From Spirosoma oryzicola (GTDB lineage Bacteria > Bacteroidota > Bacteroidia > Cytophagales > Spirosomataceae), in NCBI RefSeq assembly GCF_021233055.1, contig NZ_CP089538.1:4232501-4296500 (forward strand): a stretch of DNA of 64,000 nt, read 5' to 3'. Both the position numbers and the translations under genes were made by a program. Shown piece by piece: positions 14,422 through 22,706 of this stretch; the stretch's first letter is position 1, and every line of letters begins with the position of its first letter. The notes under the pieces were generated by a model, which was given only the letters and a program-made list of their open reading frames with translations, made no database searches and was not told where the DNA came from.

Positions 14422-15300
14422 ATGAAAAACTTAAAAACCAGCCAGTTCCGGTTTGATGGCAAAAAGAAATTCCTAATTGCTGACAATCCAACTCAGATTA
14501 CCAATTTTTATACCGACGAAGCAGATCACACCCGGCAGCTGGACGATTTGGCCGCTCGTATGGATCAGGCCCAGAACCGAATGCACGCCGATGGCCATTA
14601 CGGATTACTGGTTGTACTTCAGGCAATGGACGCTGCCGGAAAAGACAGTAGCATTCGACGAATTTTTAAAGGCGTTAATCCCTCCCGCTTTCAGATAGCT
14701 CCTTTCAAGAAGCCAGCCAAAGAAGACCTGAGTCATGACTTTTTGTGGCGGTTTTGGCAGGAGCTTCCCGAACGGGGTCAGATTGGTGTTTTTAACCGGT
14801 CGTATTATGAGGAGGTGCTCGCTCTACGAGTGCATCCCGACCGTTTGAGCCAGCAAATGATTCCACCTGGTTTATTACCAAAGGATGAAAAAATGCTTTG
14901 GAAACAACGCTTCGGCGACATCGTGCATTTTGAGGACTACCTTTTCAGAAACGGCTTCCCGATTGTAAAGTTCTATCTGAATGTTGATAAGGAAGAACAA
15001 GGCAAGCGACTTATTGCCCGACTGGAAGACACTCAGAAGCAGTGGAAATTAAGCGAAAGCGACCTCGAAGAGCGCGAATTCTGGCCCAACTATTTACAGG
15101 CTTACGAGGACACGATTAATGCTACCGCAACCCGGCAAAATCCGTGGTATGTCATACCCAGCGACGATCGGCCCAATCAGCAGTTGATTATAGCGTCGGT
15201 TATTACCGAGTTGTTGGAGTCACTACCCGTCGATTTTCCAACGACTGACCCCAAAGAAGCAGAACAGCTGATCAAGAAAATAAAAAAACAGGATAGCTGA
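14422..15300 (+). CDS. ppk2: Polyphosphate kinase 2 family phosphotransferase
   Basis: A 292-residue PPK2 protein when started at ATG 14422 (MKNLKTSQFRFDGKKKFL). An in-frame extension to 14287 has non-protein-like composition. The Walker A region is LQAMDAAGKDSS at residues 66-77 and the Walker B region is IGVFNRSYYEE at 121-131. The segment between, with KGVNPSRFQIAPFKKP, is the family lid region. It transfers phosphate between inorganic polyphosphate and nucleotides. The length and sequence resemble the single-domain class III enzymes such as that of Cytophaga hutchinsonii, which act on AMP and ADP. The exact substrate is inferred. It appears to be transcribed alone. Confidence 0.92.
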   Translation: MKNLKTSQFRFDGKKKFLIADNPTQITNFYTDEADHTRQLDDLAARMDQAQNRMHADGHYGLLVVLQAMDAAGKDSSIRRIFKGVNPSRFQIAPFKKPAKEDLSHDFLWRFWQELPERGQIGVFNRSYYEEVLALRVHPDRLSQQMIPPGLLPKDEKMLWKQRFGDIVHFEDYLFRNGFPIVKFYLNVDKEEQGKRLIARLEDTQKQWKLSESDLEEREFWPNYLQAYEDTINATATRQNPWYVIPSDDRPNQQLIIASVITELLESLPVDFPTTDPKEAEQLIKKIKKQDS

Positions 15301-15356
15301 TAACAGCCTATCCTGTGTGAGCAGCACCTTTTGCTGGATCTGTAAAGCTTTATTCT

Positions 15357-15665
15357 TTACGCATCTTCCAGCAGGGTATCGAACGATACAAACTGATTGG
15401 CGAAGCGGTCATGCATCTGCTGTTGCATCTCGTCGGCATGAAGACTTTGGTAGGTGAAATAATCCTCCATGGCATTAAAGTCAAGCTGTACGGAATAAGT
15501 CACACCGCCGTTATCGATTTCGGTCAACAGGCGGAGCAACTTATGACTGATGGGCAGACCTGTTGACAGCATAGCCGGAATGTGGCTGGTTTTCATCCAA
15601 TGGAGCCAGTCATGCTCGACTTCGTTGGCCACGCTATAGGTAGTGTTGTAAAGAATCATAGTCAT
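15357..15665 (-). CDS. DUF4286 family protein
   Basis: A short cytosolic protein of about 102 residues with the conserved N-terminus ILYNTTYSV...W..WM...HIP and the later SVQLDF.....Y segment, matching the DUF4286 family of Bacteroidota. Its function is unknown; the fold is probably a ferredoxin-like alpha-beta dimer. ATG 15665 is chosen over the TTG at 15668; ATG 15659 (MILYN) is also possible. It is convergent with PPK2. No obvious terminator lies in the 56 bases between the two stops. Confidence 0.8.
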   Translation of the reverse strand: MTMILYNTTYSVANEVEHDWLHWMKTSHIPAMLSTGLPISHKLLRLLTEIDNGGVTYSVQLDFNAMEDYFTYQSLHADEMQQQMHDRFANQFVSFDTLLEDA

Positions 15666-15730
15666 CAAACAACCAATCGCTACTGTAAGTTGGCATTTTG
15701 GTTGTTTCTTTACGCCAAAATTGATTTCGT

Positions 15731-16153
15731 ATGTATACCGGCTTACTCCATGCCCACTCCGGCTTACGCTGGATTGCTCTTGTTTTGTTAGTTGCGTCCG
15801 TCTTAAGTGCGCTTGCGAAAAGCGACTACACCGACGGCAACCGCAAGCTATACCTCTTTACGCTGATCAGTGCCCACCTTCAGTTAGTAATCGGACTGCT
15901 TTTGTATTTTATCAGCCCTAAAGTGAATTTCAACGAAATTAGCGACAAACTGTATCGCTTTTATACGGTCGAGCATATCACGGGTATGTTGATCGCTATT
16001 ATACTCATTACCATTGGTTATTCACGTTCCAAACGGGCTACCAATGCGGCATCCAAACAGCGGCTAATTGCTATTTTTTATGGTCTTGGGCTGCTCCTGA
16101 TACTGGCTATGATTCCGTGGCCGTTCCGAATCCCTGGGGCTGGCTGGTTCTAA
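15731..16153 (+). CDS. Conserved four-span membrane protein
   Basis: A 140-residue integral membrane protein with four hydrophobic spans at about residues 11-29, 40-62, 80-98 and 112-132. It has an N-terminal LLHAHSGLRW and an internal YTVEHITGM. Proteins of this kind in Bacteroidota are sometimes labelled cytochrome B-like, because the His residues in TM1 and TM3 could bind heme. That is not established. It stands alone, divergent from the DUF4286 gene and closed by a strong terminator at 16174-16217. Confidence 0.75.
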   Translation: MYTGLLHAHSGLRWIALVLLVASVLSALAKSDYTDGNRKLYLFTLISAHLQLVIGLLLYFISPKVNFNEISDKLYRFYTVEHITGMLIAIILITIGYSRSKRATNAASKQRLIAIFYGLGLLLILAMIPWPFRIPGAGWF

Positions 16154-16173
16154 TCGAACCTGAACAGCGAGCG

Positions 16174-16217
16174 AAAAGGCGTTTAGCATACTCTATGTAG
16201 GCTGAACGCCTTTTTTT
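16174..16217. terminator. Bidirectional intrinsic terminator
   Basis: AAAAGGCGTTTAGC (16174-16187) pairs with GCTGAACGCCTTTT (16201-16214) with one wobble pair, and seven T end the right arm. It serves both the membrane protein gene and the convergent pyrF. Confidence 0.85.
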
Positions 16218-16220
16218 GTG

Positions 16221-17039
16221 TTATTCAGACAGGTACTGTGCCATCTCTGTCTGAAGCAGTTGGGCTTCGGCCCGCGCCTGCTCGGCAAAATCGGTTCCGC
16301 TTGATGCGTACAAGATGCTCCGAGATGCATTCACCAGCAACCCGCCCGCCGTCGTCAGGCCCCGACGCGATACCTCTGCCAGCGAACCACCCTGAGCGCC
16401 TACGCCTGGAACAAGCAAAAAATTGTCCGGAGCCAGTTCACGGATGCGACTCAATTCATCCGCCTGCGTTGCTCCTACAACGAACATCAACCGATCTGGG
16501 CCCGCCCAAGTCTGAGCGGTTTGAATCACGATCTCAAACAATTCCTGCTCACCCACGGGCTGACGCTGGAAATCGGCACTACCCGAATTAGACGTTAACG
16601 CAAGCAGGATAACCCACTTGCCTTCATAGGCTAGAAATGGCGTAACCGAATCATTTCCCATGTAAGGCGCAACCGTAACCGAATCAAAATTTAGTCCAGC
16701 AGCTTCCGGATCGAAAAAGGTACGAGCGTACAGACTGGATGTGTTTCCAATATCGCCACGTTTGGCGTCGGCAATGGTGAAACAATCGGCAGGGATGCAT
16801 TCCAGCGTTCGTTGCAGGCTTTCCCAGCCACGAGGGCCCTGCGCTTCGTAAAAGGCAATATTCGGTTTATAAGCCACGGCCAGATCAGCCGTAGCGTCAA
16901 TGATAGCCCGGTTAAACGCAAATACGGGGTCTTTTTCGTTTCGCAGATGCGAAGGAAGTTTATGGGGATCGGTATCAAGACCAACGCACAGGTAGGATTT
17001 TTTTCTAAAAATTTGTTCGCTTAATTCCTTGTATGTCAT
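16221..17039 (-). CDS. pyrF: Orotidine 5'-phosphate decarboxylase
   Basis: The 272-residue protein (ATG 17039, [14 protein letters not shown]) is the long, type 2 form of OMP decarboxylase, which makes UMP in the last step of pyrimidine synthesis. It has LCVGLDTDP near the start, [11 protein letters not shown] in the middle, the catalytic [14 protein letters not shown] with the essential Asp-x-Lys-x-x-Asp, and [11 protein letters not shown] near the C-terminus. An upstream in-frame start (17078) adds 13 unlikely residues. It is monocistronic and divergent from rfbC, with only 114 bases between their starts. Confidence 0.95.
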   Translation of the reverse strand: MTYKELSEQIFRKKSYLCVGLDTDPHKLPSHLRNEKDPVFAFNRAIIDATADLAVAYKPNIAFYEAQGPRGWESLQRTLECIPADCFTIADAKRGDIGNTSSLYARTFFDPEAAGLNFDSVTVAPYMGNDSVTPFLAYEGKWVILLALTSNSGSADFQRQPVGEQELFEIVIQTAQTWAGPDRLMFVVGATQADELSRIRELAPDNFLLVPGVGAQGGSLAEVSRRGLTTAGGLLVNASRSILYASSGTDFAEQARAEAQLLQTEMAQYLSE

Positions 17040-17106
17040 ACTCGTGAAGTAAACCCACTTAGTAAATTGGTTGCTCACAAAGTTACAAACTACGGTCTGT
17101 CTTTTG

Positions 17107-17114
17107 TAGCTTTG
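17107..17114 (+). promoter_or_regulatory. TAnnTTTG -7 element before rfbC
   Basis: TAGCTTTG followed by C matches the Bacteroidota -7 box 40 bases before the rfbC start. No TTG is seen at the ideal distance upstream. Confidence 0.45.
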
Positions 17115-17153
17115 CAGGACAAGAAGCGCACTTTTACCATTTTACTATCTCCT

Positions 17154-17699
17154 ATGCAAGTTCGCGAAACTTCTATTAGCGGCCTGATTGAACTTATTCC
17201 TCGCGTGTTTGAAGACGAACGCGGTTATTTTTTTGAGTCCTACAACAAAACTTTATTTGCAACGCTGGGCTTGCCCATGGAGTTTGTGCAGGATAACCAA
17301 TCATTCTCGGTAAAGGGAGTTTTACGTGGCCTACACATGCAAAACGATCCGTTTGCTCAGGGAAAGCTAGTGCGGGTCATAACCGGCCAAGTGCTTGATG
17401 TAGCCGTCGATCTGCGACCTGATTCACCGACGTTCGGGCAGTACGAAACGTTTCTGTTAGACGCGAAGCTGGCTAACATGGCCTACATCCCGGAAGGCTT
17501 TGGCCACGGTTTCGTCGCGCTGGAAGATAGCATCTTTAGTTACAAATGTACGAACGTGTACAACAAAGCCTCCGAAGCAGGCGTCATCTGGAATGACCCT
17601 GATCTAAATATCAACTGGGGGGTTAGCAATCCAATCGTTTCCGAGAAGGATATGGAACTGAAGCCGCTCCGCGAGGTATTTCCTACTGTCTTTGTTTAG
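17154..17699 (+). CDS. rfbC: dTDP-4-dehydrorhamnose 3,5-epimerase
   Basis: A 181-residue cupin epimerase of the RmlC family acting on dTDP-4-keto-6-deoxyglucose on the way to dTDP-L-rhamnose. Landmarks are FEDERGYFFESYN (19-31), the catalytic RGLHMQ with His61, GKLVRVITGQVLDVAVDLR (70-88) and IPEGFGHGF. The start is ATG 17154 (MQVRETSISGL); the longer frame from 17067 covers the promoter and pyrF region. The other rhamnose genes (rmlA, B, D) are not in the window. A separate amino-sugar pair lies at 52112-53607. Confidence 0.93.
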   Translation: MQVRETSISGLIELIPRVFEDERGYFFESYNKTLFATLGLPMEFVQDNQSFSVKGVLRGLHMQNDPFAQGKLVRVITGQVLDVAVDLRPDSPTFGQYETFLLDAKLANMAYIPEGFGHGFVALEDSIFSYKCTNVYNKASEAGVIWNDPDLNINWGVSNPIVSEKDMELKPLREVFPTVFV

Positions 17700-17710
17700 C
17701 TGACCGAAGG

Positions 17711-17756
17711 ATAAGGAGTTGGCCAGATCACTACGGTCATTGATTCAACTCCTTAT
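17711..17756. terminator. Hairpin between convergent genes
   Basis: ATAAGGAGTTG (17711-17721) pairs perfectly with CAACTCCTTAT (17746-17756). It lies between the stops of rfbC and the convergent DJ-1/PfpI gene. No long T-run, so termination strength is uncertain. Confidence 0.55.
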
Positions 17757-17773
17757 TCAATCTATTTACAGTA

Positions 17774-18466
17774 CTACTTCTCGTACATTTCCTCCATCAC
17801 CTTACGGCCTACCTTACGGGCCGATAGCGGATTTTGTCCCGTTACCAAGCGCTCATCCACTTCAATATACGGCAGGAAGGGAAGAATCCCTTTGCTGTAC
17901 AGCGCATTCTTCTGGCGCAAGGCATCTTCCAGCAGAAAAGGAACCTGATCATCGAGCCGCGCCAACTTCTCTTCCATATTCGAGAAGCCAGTCACCTGTC
18001 GGTTATCAATCAATGTCGTTCCGTCGGAGAGCTTGACGTTCAACAGGCCACTGACTCCGTGACAAACAGCCGCTACAAAGCCACCATTTTCGTAGATCTG
18101 CCGGGTTATGGCCTGTAAGGTTGGGTTGTCCGGAAAATCCCACATCGTACCATGGCCCCCTGTAAAGTACACGATCTGGTAATCAGCGGGATTTACGTCG
18201 TCTAAGCGGATCGAGTGCTCGAGTTTATGCCGGAAAGTGGGATCATTATACCATTTTTCGTTGATGGTATCGCGCCGGTCTATACTTTTTTCATCAATCG
18301 GCACTCGGCCCCCATTTGGACTGGCAATGTCGTAGGGTAGCTTGCGATCCGCCAACTCGTCATAGAAATGCGTAGCCTCACTCAGCCAAAGCCCTGTTTT
18401 ATGCGATTTGGTCGGGTAATCGGTGTGATTAGTACACACAATCAACGCTTTATAAATAGGATCCAT
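17774..18466 (-). CDS. DJ-1/PfpI family protein (Hsp31-like glutamine amidotransferase fold)
   Basis: A 230-residue protein of the DJ-1/PfpI superfamily. The nucleophile elbow is AVCHG at residues 134-138 with Cys135 and His136. Glu30 (WLSEATHFYDEL) and the GGHGTMWDFP segment (103-112) are typical of the Hsp31/YhbO-like branch. Relatives are protein or small-molecule deglycases, glyoxalases (glutathione-independent) or chaperones. Which applies here cannot be read from the sequence. It is a single leftward gene. The 360-base region upstream (18467-18825) holds the promoter of the divergent gene and nothing else recognisable. Confidence 0.85.
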   Translation of the reverse strand: MDPIYKALIVCTNHTDYPTKSHKTGLWLSEATHFYDELADRKLPYDIASPNGGRVPIDEKSIDRRDTINEKWYNDPTFRHKLEHSIRLDDVNPADYQIVYFTGGHGTMWDFPDNPTLQAITRQIYENGGFVAAVCHGVSGLLNVKLSDGTTLIDNRQVTGFSNMEEKLARLDDQVPFLLEDALRQKNALYSKGILPFLPYIEVDERLVTGQNPLSARKVGRKVMEEMYEK

Positions 18467-18769
18467 GTCTAAGTAAGCAGTTTATGGAGTTTACGGCAGC
18501 AGCGCGAAGATAAATCCTTTCTGGTAAAGTGCCTACTTATCTTCAACGCGCAGCAGGTATCAGCAGCCAGTAGCCTACGGGTGTACTCAGCGCGAATTTT
18601 ATAACTAACATACAACCATTACCTCTATCAAGCTCGCTGTCTGCAAAAAAGGGCTGTCCGTATAAATAGTTTCAAAGAGGTATTAAACCAAATTGCACTT
18701 TCCTTATCTAATCATTGGCTAACGTACCGTTTAACAAATTAAAATTTTATAAAAATAAGATTACACCCC

Positions 18770-18798
18770 TTGTAAAGTCGGCCAAATCTGTATATTTG
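18770..18798 (+). promoter_or_regulatory. Promoter of the 18826 gene
   Basis: TTG at 18770-18772 and TATATTTG at 18791-18798, spaced by 18 bases, match the Bacteroidota promoter. The predicted start at about 18804 leaves a leader of only about 20 bases before ATG 18826. Confidence 0.6.
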
Positions 18799-18825
18799 TT
18801 CATAAACCGTAATGTACTACTCGCA

Positions 18826-19221
18826 ATGAAAACCGTCTCTTATGAAGCCCTCCAGGCCGAGCAAGCTTGGATGATTGTTTCCGATCAGCTCCAACAGCGT
18901 AATAACGTGCTTGCCAAAGGTATATCGCACATGGAGCGCAACCCGACCGAGTTACCGATGGCCAGCCGGTTGATGATTCTGCGCTATCACCTGAAGATGA
19001 GCCTGCGCCAACTGACGCATGAAGCTCGTCAGCAGGCACGCACGCCGGAGGATACCAATCGACTCCATCAGCAGTGGCTACACGTTCACCAGTTGTTTTT
19101 TCTACTTCGCCAAATCGACGCTGAGCTCAACCGGGCCAGCCACGAGAATAATACGCTCCGCACATGGCTGGACTCGCTCGAAGGGCGCGTTTATCGGTCT
19201 GCGCTGGTTCACTTGAACTAA
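18826..19221 (+). CDS. Hypothetical helical protein (131 aa)
   Basis: Started at ATG 18826 (MKTVSYEALQAEQAW) because the promoter lies at 18770-18798 and the longer frame (18715) would run through it. The product is soluble and predominantly helical, rich in Leu, Gln, Arg and His, with no signal peptide or catalytic motif. The central MASRLMILRYHLKMSLRQL and the HQLFFLLRQIDAEL segment suggest a helical bundle. No family is recognised. It is monocistronic and ends 3 bases before a strong bidirectional terminator. It has a good promoter, so it is likely expressed. Confidence 0.65.
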   Translation: MKTVSYEALQAEQAWMIVSDQLQQRNNVLAKGISHMERNPTELPMASRLMILRYHLKMSLRQLTHEARQQARTPEDTNRLHQQWLHVHQLFFLLRQIDAELNRASHENNTLRTWLDSLEGRVYRSALVHLN

Positions 19222-19224
19222 CGT

Positions 19225-19254
19225 AAAAAGGGCAGTCAAACGACTGCCCTTTTT
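19225..19254. terminator. Bidirectional intrinsic terminator
   Basis: AAAAAGGGCAGTC (19225-19237) pairs perfectly with GACTGCCCTTTTT (19242-19254) around a 4-base loop. It ends the rightward gene at 19221 and the leftward gene at 19253. Confidence 0.9.
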
Positions 19255-20758
19255 ACTTACCTCTTTTTTGTACGACGAACGGTACACATTTTGGCGGACA
19301 AGCTGTCGGGCTAGCCGGAGCCAGTGCTACGGGCGTGGTCACAACCGGTACGTTACCAGAAACCGGACTGTTTTTGGGACCATCAGCGCTGGTAGCCAGC
19401 CATCCTATTTTTACCCATCCGCTCACGTCGGGTCCGTCGGGGGGTGGCCGAAACTCGATCTGCGAAATAGTGGACTCCTGCCAGTTCTGCTTCTTACTCA
19501 AATCGATTTCATAGGTATGAAACTGGCCGTCGTTATTAATTGGGAAATCCAGATACTGATCCGAGCCACGCGTTATGTGCGATTGTCCCGGATTCTTCCA
19601 CGACAAACGAAACGAATTATGCTGCGTTTGAAAAGCCGCTCTCAGGTATAATTTAGTATTGTTGCTACCCTTCCAGCAAACGCCAGGAGACTGAATCAGA
19701 TCCCGTTGCTTGTTAGTCAGTTTGATGTCCAGATACCCTTGAATTGGCCATCCGGTATCAACAGCATTAAAGTAATGCCAACCCCGACGCGAGGTATCAA
19801 ATCGGTAGTTGGGTCCCGATGCTGGACGCGGTTTTGCGTACATATACGCCCGAATATCCGGCAGGCTACCAACGACCATTTCGTAATCCCACTCGTACGT
19901 AATGTTGTGATCAAGGATAACGAAAGGCGTGTTTGCAATATAGGATGCATCCTGCGTGAACTCATCACCGGCCAGATCGCTCCCGAAATAACCTTTTTTC
20001 CAATCGTATGAATCTTCAGAATAAAGTCCTACACCGAAACCATTATCGTCGGTAGACGCCATCCAGGGTTCGGTGGGGAAAATATCACCGAAGCTCACCG
20101 GCGGACGAATTTTGGTAAGCGCGTCATTTGCGAAAGGGTTATTGCCTGTATACGCGTAGATGTTGTGGTAGTGCCCGTTTAGATAAATACAGGGCATCTC
20201 CTGCTGACGCCCTTCATACGGAGTTTTGTCGGACCGAAAAAGCGTTGCTTTTGCGTGCACTTTCACCACATTCCCAACCAACTTTATCCAGTGTTCAATG
20301 TACGATTCGCCTAGTACATTGTTTAGCGGAAAATGGCGTGGGTGCGTTTTTACGTACAGCAGCTCGTTGGTCTTTTGAAAATCCAGAACGTTCGATGGGT
20401 TGCCGTAAATATCACCGGCCTGAATTGGATTCCAGCCTAATCCAACCCAATCCTGCCGGGGTTGGATACCATTCTCCGAGTAAGGGTTTGGGTTGCTGTA
20501 AAGGCCAATCTGAATCTGCCGGCCAAGATCGAAGTTATTGACCATGTTTGGCCCATTGACAACCGACAGGTACGTAATGGCCCCTCCGTAGCGAGAATCG
20601 ACGCCGACCTTGATTCGGTCGTTCTGAATGGTTTGTAGTCCGTTGAATGCTGTTACAGGCGGGTTACGCGGTGTATACACGACCTGAGCGACACCATTCT
20701 CCAGCGTTACCAGCCAAAGTACAATACCGAGCCGGATCAATAAAGGTGAAAAATACAT
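19253..20758 (-). CDS. Secreted protein of unknown function with possible carbohydrate-related fold
   Basis: A 501-residue exported protein with a signal peptide (about residues 1-25, ending VAQ). The body is rich in Trp, Tyr, Asn, Gly and Pro. The first half (SRYGGAITYLSVVNGPNMVNNFDLGRQIQIGLY) resembles the opening strands of galactose-mutarotase-like or glycosidase-linked beta-sandwich folds. The region at about 310-460 reads like a second beta-sandwich. The C-terminus is a Pro/Thr-rich linker ending in a CPPKCVPF cysteine pair. No catalytic motif is recognised. It has its own promoter (20814-20844) and an mRNA leader that matches a candidate antisense small RNA. Confidence 0.7.
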   Translation of the reverse strand: MYFSPLLIRLGIVLWLVTLENGVAQVVYTPRNPPVTAFNGLQTIQNDRIKVGVDSRYGGAITYLSVVNGPNMVNNFDLGRQIQIGLYSNPNPYSENGIQPRQDWVGLGWNPIQAGDIYGNPSNVLDFQKTNELLYVKTHPRHFPLNNVLGESYIEHWIKLVGNVVKVHAKATLFRSDKTPYEGRQQEMPCIYLNGHYHNIYAYTGNNPFANDALTKIRPPVSFGDIFPTEPWMASTDDNGFGVGLYSEDSYDWKKGYFGSDLAGDEFTQDASYIANTPFVILDHNITYEWDYEMVVGSLPDIRAYMYAKPRPASGPNYRFDTSRRGWHYFNAVDTGWPIQGYLDIKLTNKQRDLIQSPGVCWKGSNNTKLYLRAAFQTQHNSFRLSWKNPGQSHITRGSDQYLDFPINNDGQFHTYEIDLSKKQNWQESTISQIEFRPPPDGPDVSGWVKIGWLATSADGPKNSPVSGNVPVVTTPVALAPASPTACPPKCVPFVVQKRGK

Positions 20759-20759
20759 A

Positions 20760-20775
20760 TGGATAGAAGTAGAAA
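20760..20775 (+). repeat. 16-bp core of the repeat, copy 3, in the leader of the 19253-20758 gene
   Basis: TGGATAGAAGTAGAAA on the plus strand equals the core of copies 1 and 2. The mRNA of the leftward gene therefore carries the reverse complement, ending two bases before its AUG. Pairing with the candidate RNA at 11050-11134 could extend by wobble pairs into the AUG. Confidence 0.75.
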
Positions 20776-20813
20776 CACCAGTCCTACATAGAATCTGGAG
20801 TTCTCTTAATCAA

Positions 20814-20844
20814 CAAATATATCATATGTATTCTTCAGCCGCAA
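20814..20844 (-). promoter_or_regulatory. Promoter of the secreted-protein gene
   Basis: On the minus strand TTG (20844-20842) and TATATTTG (20821-20814) are separated by 20 bases. The predicted start near 20808 gives a leader of about 50 bases, which includes the repeat copy at 20760-20775. Confidence 0.6.
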
Positions 20845-20855
20845 CTCTGTGAGGC

Positions 20856-21893
20856 TCAGCGACCAAATCCGGCTACCTGCTGGCTTATAAATTTGTCTGA
20901 TGTTTTTCCAGACTGGATAAGCAACCGATACCGGAATGTAACCGACTTGCCAGCGGGTAGCGTATAGTTCATAGCCGGAGCTTTACCATCCGTAAACACG
21001 GCAGGCCCTAACGGGTTAGCAGCAAACAAACCATATCCTCTGGCATGCCAGTACGTTGGATAACCAACATTCTGCGGATGATCCAGCAAGACGACGGAGA
21101 CGGGTTCTTCGTTCACGACGCCAGTCAGGTTCATCCATTTGCCGCGCGTACCCCAAACAGCATCGCCTTCAACACCCTCGCTGCTATGGTACATTCCTGT
21201 TACACCCGCGTTATCGAGCACAGGTACTTTGGTGGCCACTCCCTGCGCATCGGTAAAGACTTCGGGTTTGGTAGACGGCTGTTCGAGTTGCCGGGCCAGT
21301 CGAAGCGCAATCATACCTTCTTTGTTATCCTTGAAAAGAACATCTTTATCCGCAGCTTTCAACGTAGTAATGCGATCAATGGTACGGCTGTCGGCAGTAC
21401 CCCGAAATTCGAAAGTCGTTGTCTCCTGAAGCATAACCTTATTGTCTTTATCAAGCCAGTCGGCGGTCACCACCACTTCGGCTTTGTCCTTACCGCTTTT
21501 CATGGACTTTACTCCGGTGTGCACGATAGTGCCAAACGGTCCTTTGTGTTCGGGACCGACAGCCGTAGAGTTATTCCAGAAATCGTGACCGTTTACGTCG
21601 CCGTAATTAAACCACATACCTACATGGTGCGGATGGTCGATTCGTTCGCCGGGTCGCGGGTCCATTGGCCAGCCACGCGTAATGAAGTTGCCACCCGCCG
21701 ACCGAATCGGATAGAGAACGGGCTTTTTAAGCACCGCAGGTCCAGGGTAGATATACGCCGTAAAGGGTTTGCCATCAACCGTTACTTCCACCCGTTTCTG
21801 CGCTTCTTGGTGTGTCAGTTGTATCCGGTTGCTTTGCCCTTGCCCGCTGGTTGCGACAGCCGCTAGTATCAAGGTAAAAAAAAGTTGACGCAT
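20856..21893 (-). CDS. Secreted DUF6807 (PmoA-like) protein
   Basis: A 345-residue protein with a signal peptide from ATG 21893 (MRQLFFTLILAAVATSGQGQ). The hallmark is FITRGWPMDPRPGERIDHPHHVGMWF, found in the DUF6807 family and often misnamed methane oxygenase PmoA, followed by GDVNGHDFWN. The later VVLLDHPQNVGYPTYWHARGYGLFAANPLG is also typical. Family members are secreted beta-rich proteins found in glycan-use loci of Bacteroidota and Planctomycetota. The clustered His residues (HPHH) could bind metal. The reaction is unknown. It is probably transcribed separately from the upstream lipoprotein gene because a terminator lies between them. Confidence 0.85.
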   Translation of the reverse strand: MRQLFFTLILAAVATSGQGQSNRIQLTHQEAQKRVEVTVDGKPFTAYIYPGPAVLKKPVLYPIRSAGGNFITRGWPMDPRPGERIDHPHHVGMWFNYGDVNGHDFWNNSTAVGPEHKGPFGTIVHTGVKSMKSGKDKAEVVVTADWLDKDNKVMLQETTTFEFRGTADSRTIDRITTLKAADKDVLFKDNKEGMIALRLARQLEQPSTKPEVFTDAQGVATKVPVLDNAGVTGMYHSSEGVEGDAVWGTRGKWMNLTGVVNEEPVSVVLLDHPQNVGYPTYWHARGYGLFAANPLGPAVFTDGKAPAMNYTLPAGKSVTFRYRLLIQSGKTSDKFISQQVAGFGR

Positions 21894-21927
21894 CAGATCG
21901 TACAGTTTTAATCCGTTTAACATAGAA

Positions 21928-21958
21928 TAAAAAAGCCCCAGCCTAAAAAAGCCGGGGC
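21928..21958 (-). terminator. Intrinsic terminator after the LEA-like lipoprotein gene
   Basis: On the minus strand GCCCCGGC (21958-21951) pairs with the GGCTGGGGC arm (21943-21935), followed by seven T (21934-21928). It separates this gene from the DUF6807 gene. Confidence 0.85.
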
Positions 21959-22033
21959 GTACGAAATGCTACTGATGGGCAACGCAGGAACTGGAATACC
22001 AGATGGCATCAGTTGTTCAGCGCAGCAACTGGA

Positions 22034-22651
22034 TCAATTGCCGAGCAAAATTTTATTTGTCACTTCCTGATCGATGGTGATATAGCCTGGATAGTTGACG
22101 GCCTTGTTGCCAAGCGCCAGCGTAGGCTTGATCTTGATCGTTAGTTTCGATGGCTGCGTACCCGATGAACCCGACAAGTTTTGAACGAGTTGCGTAAAAG
22201 CGTCGCGGGTTTTCGCATCGGTCAGCAGTTGATAGGCATTAGCATTCAGCCGCACAGGAATGCGCGTACGGCCACCACCGGGTTGAACTTCGATCCGTTG
22301 ATTCAGAAAACCGTTGAACAGTTCCTGCCCGGCCAAGATCACTTTATACTCCAATTGGTTGATTCCAGCCAGCTTATTCGTTGGATTCGTAATATCAAGG
22401 TTGATCCGGGCATCGAGGGGCACATTTCGCGTCAGCAACCCAGCCGCCAGCCGAGGAAAGCGAGCCGGATTGAGGTCTTCGAGTTTCCGGAACTCGCGAA
22501 TATCGGTACCAGCCAGAAATACGCTGTCAGCCGAAGCAATGGTGTATCGGCAATCGCCCAAGGCTTTTGCCTGCGAAAGTTGCTGGTTGACAGAACACCG
22601 GCTAAGCAAAAGCGGCAGCGCAGCCAGCAAGACAATAATCCCTTTTTTCAT
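22034..22651 (-). CDS. LEA/WHy-like lipoprotein
   Basis: A 205-residue lipoprotein: a hydrophobic signal followed by the lipobox LSRC with Cys19. The middle (LDARINLDITNPTNKLAGINQLEYKVILAGQELFNGF) matches the immunoglobulin-like fold of LEA type 2 / WHy domains, found in many Bacteroidota lipoproteins. It is probably anchored to the outer membrane and faces the periplasm. It follows the two DUF3857 genes on the same strand with a 55-base gap and may be the last gene of their operon. Function unknown beyond a structural or stress role suggested for the fold. Confidence 0.8.
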   Translation of the reverse strand: MKKGIIVLLAALPLLLSRCSVNQQLSQAKALGDCRYTIASADSVFLAGTDIREFRKLEDLNPARFPRLAAGLLTRNVPLDARINLDITNPTNKLAGINQLEYKVILAGQELFNGFLNQRIEVQPGGGRTRIPVRLNANAYQLLTDAKTRDAFTQLVQNLSGSSGTQPSKLTIKIKPTLALGNKAVNYPGYITIDQEVTNKILLGN

Positions 22652-22706
22652 GGTTGTTCGTTAAATCTTTTACACGTAACATTCGACAATGCGAAAAGGA
22701 TTTGGT

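Noticed and set aside
21045..21866. 273-codon plus-strand frame
   Set aside because: It lies fully opposite the well-supported DUF6807 gene and has no domain or sensible composition.
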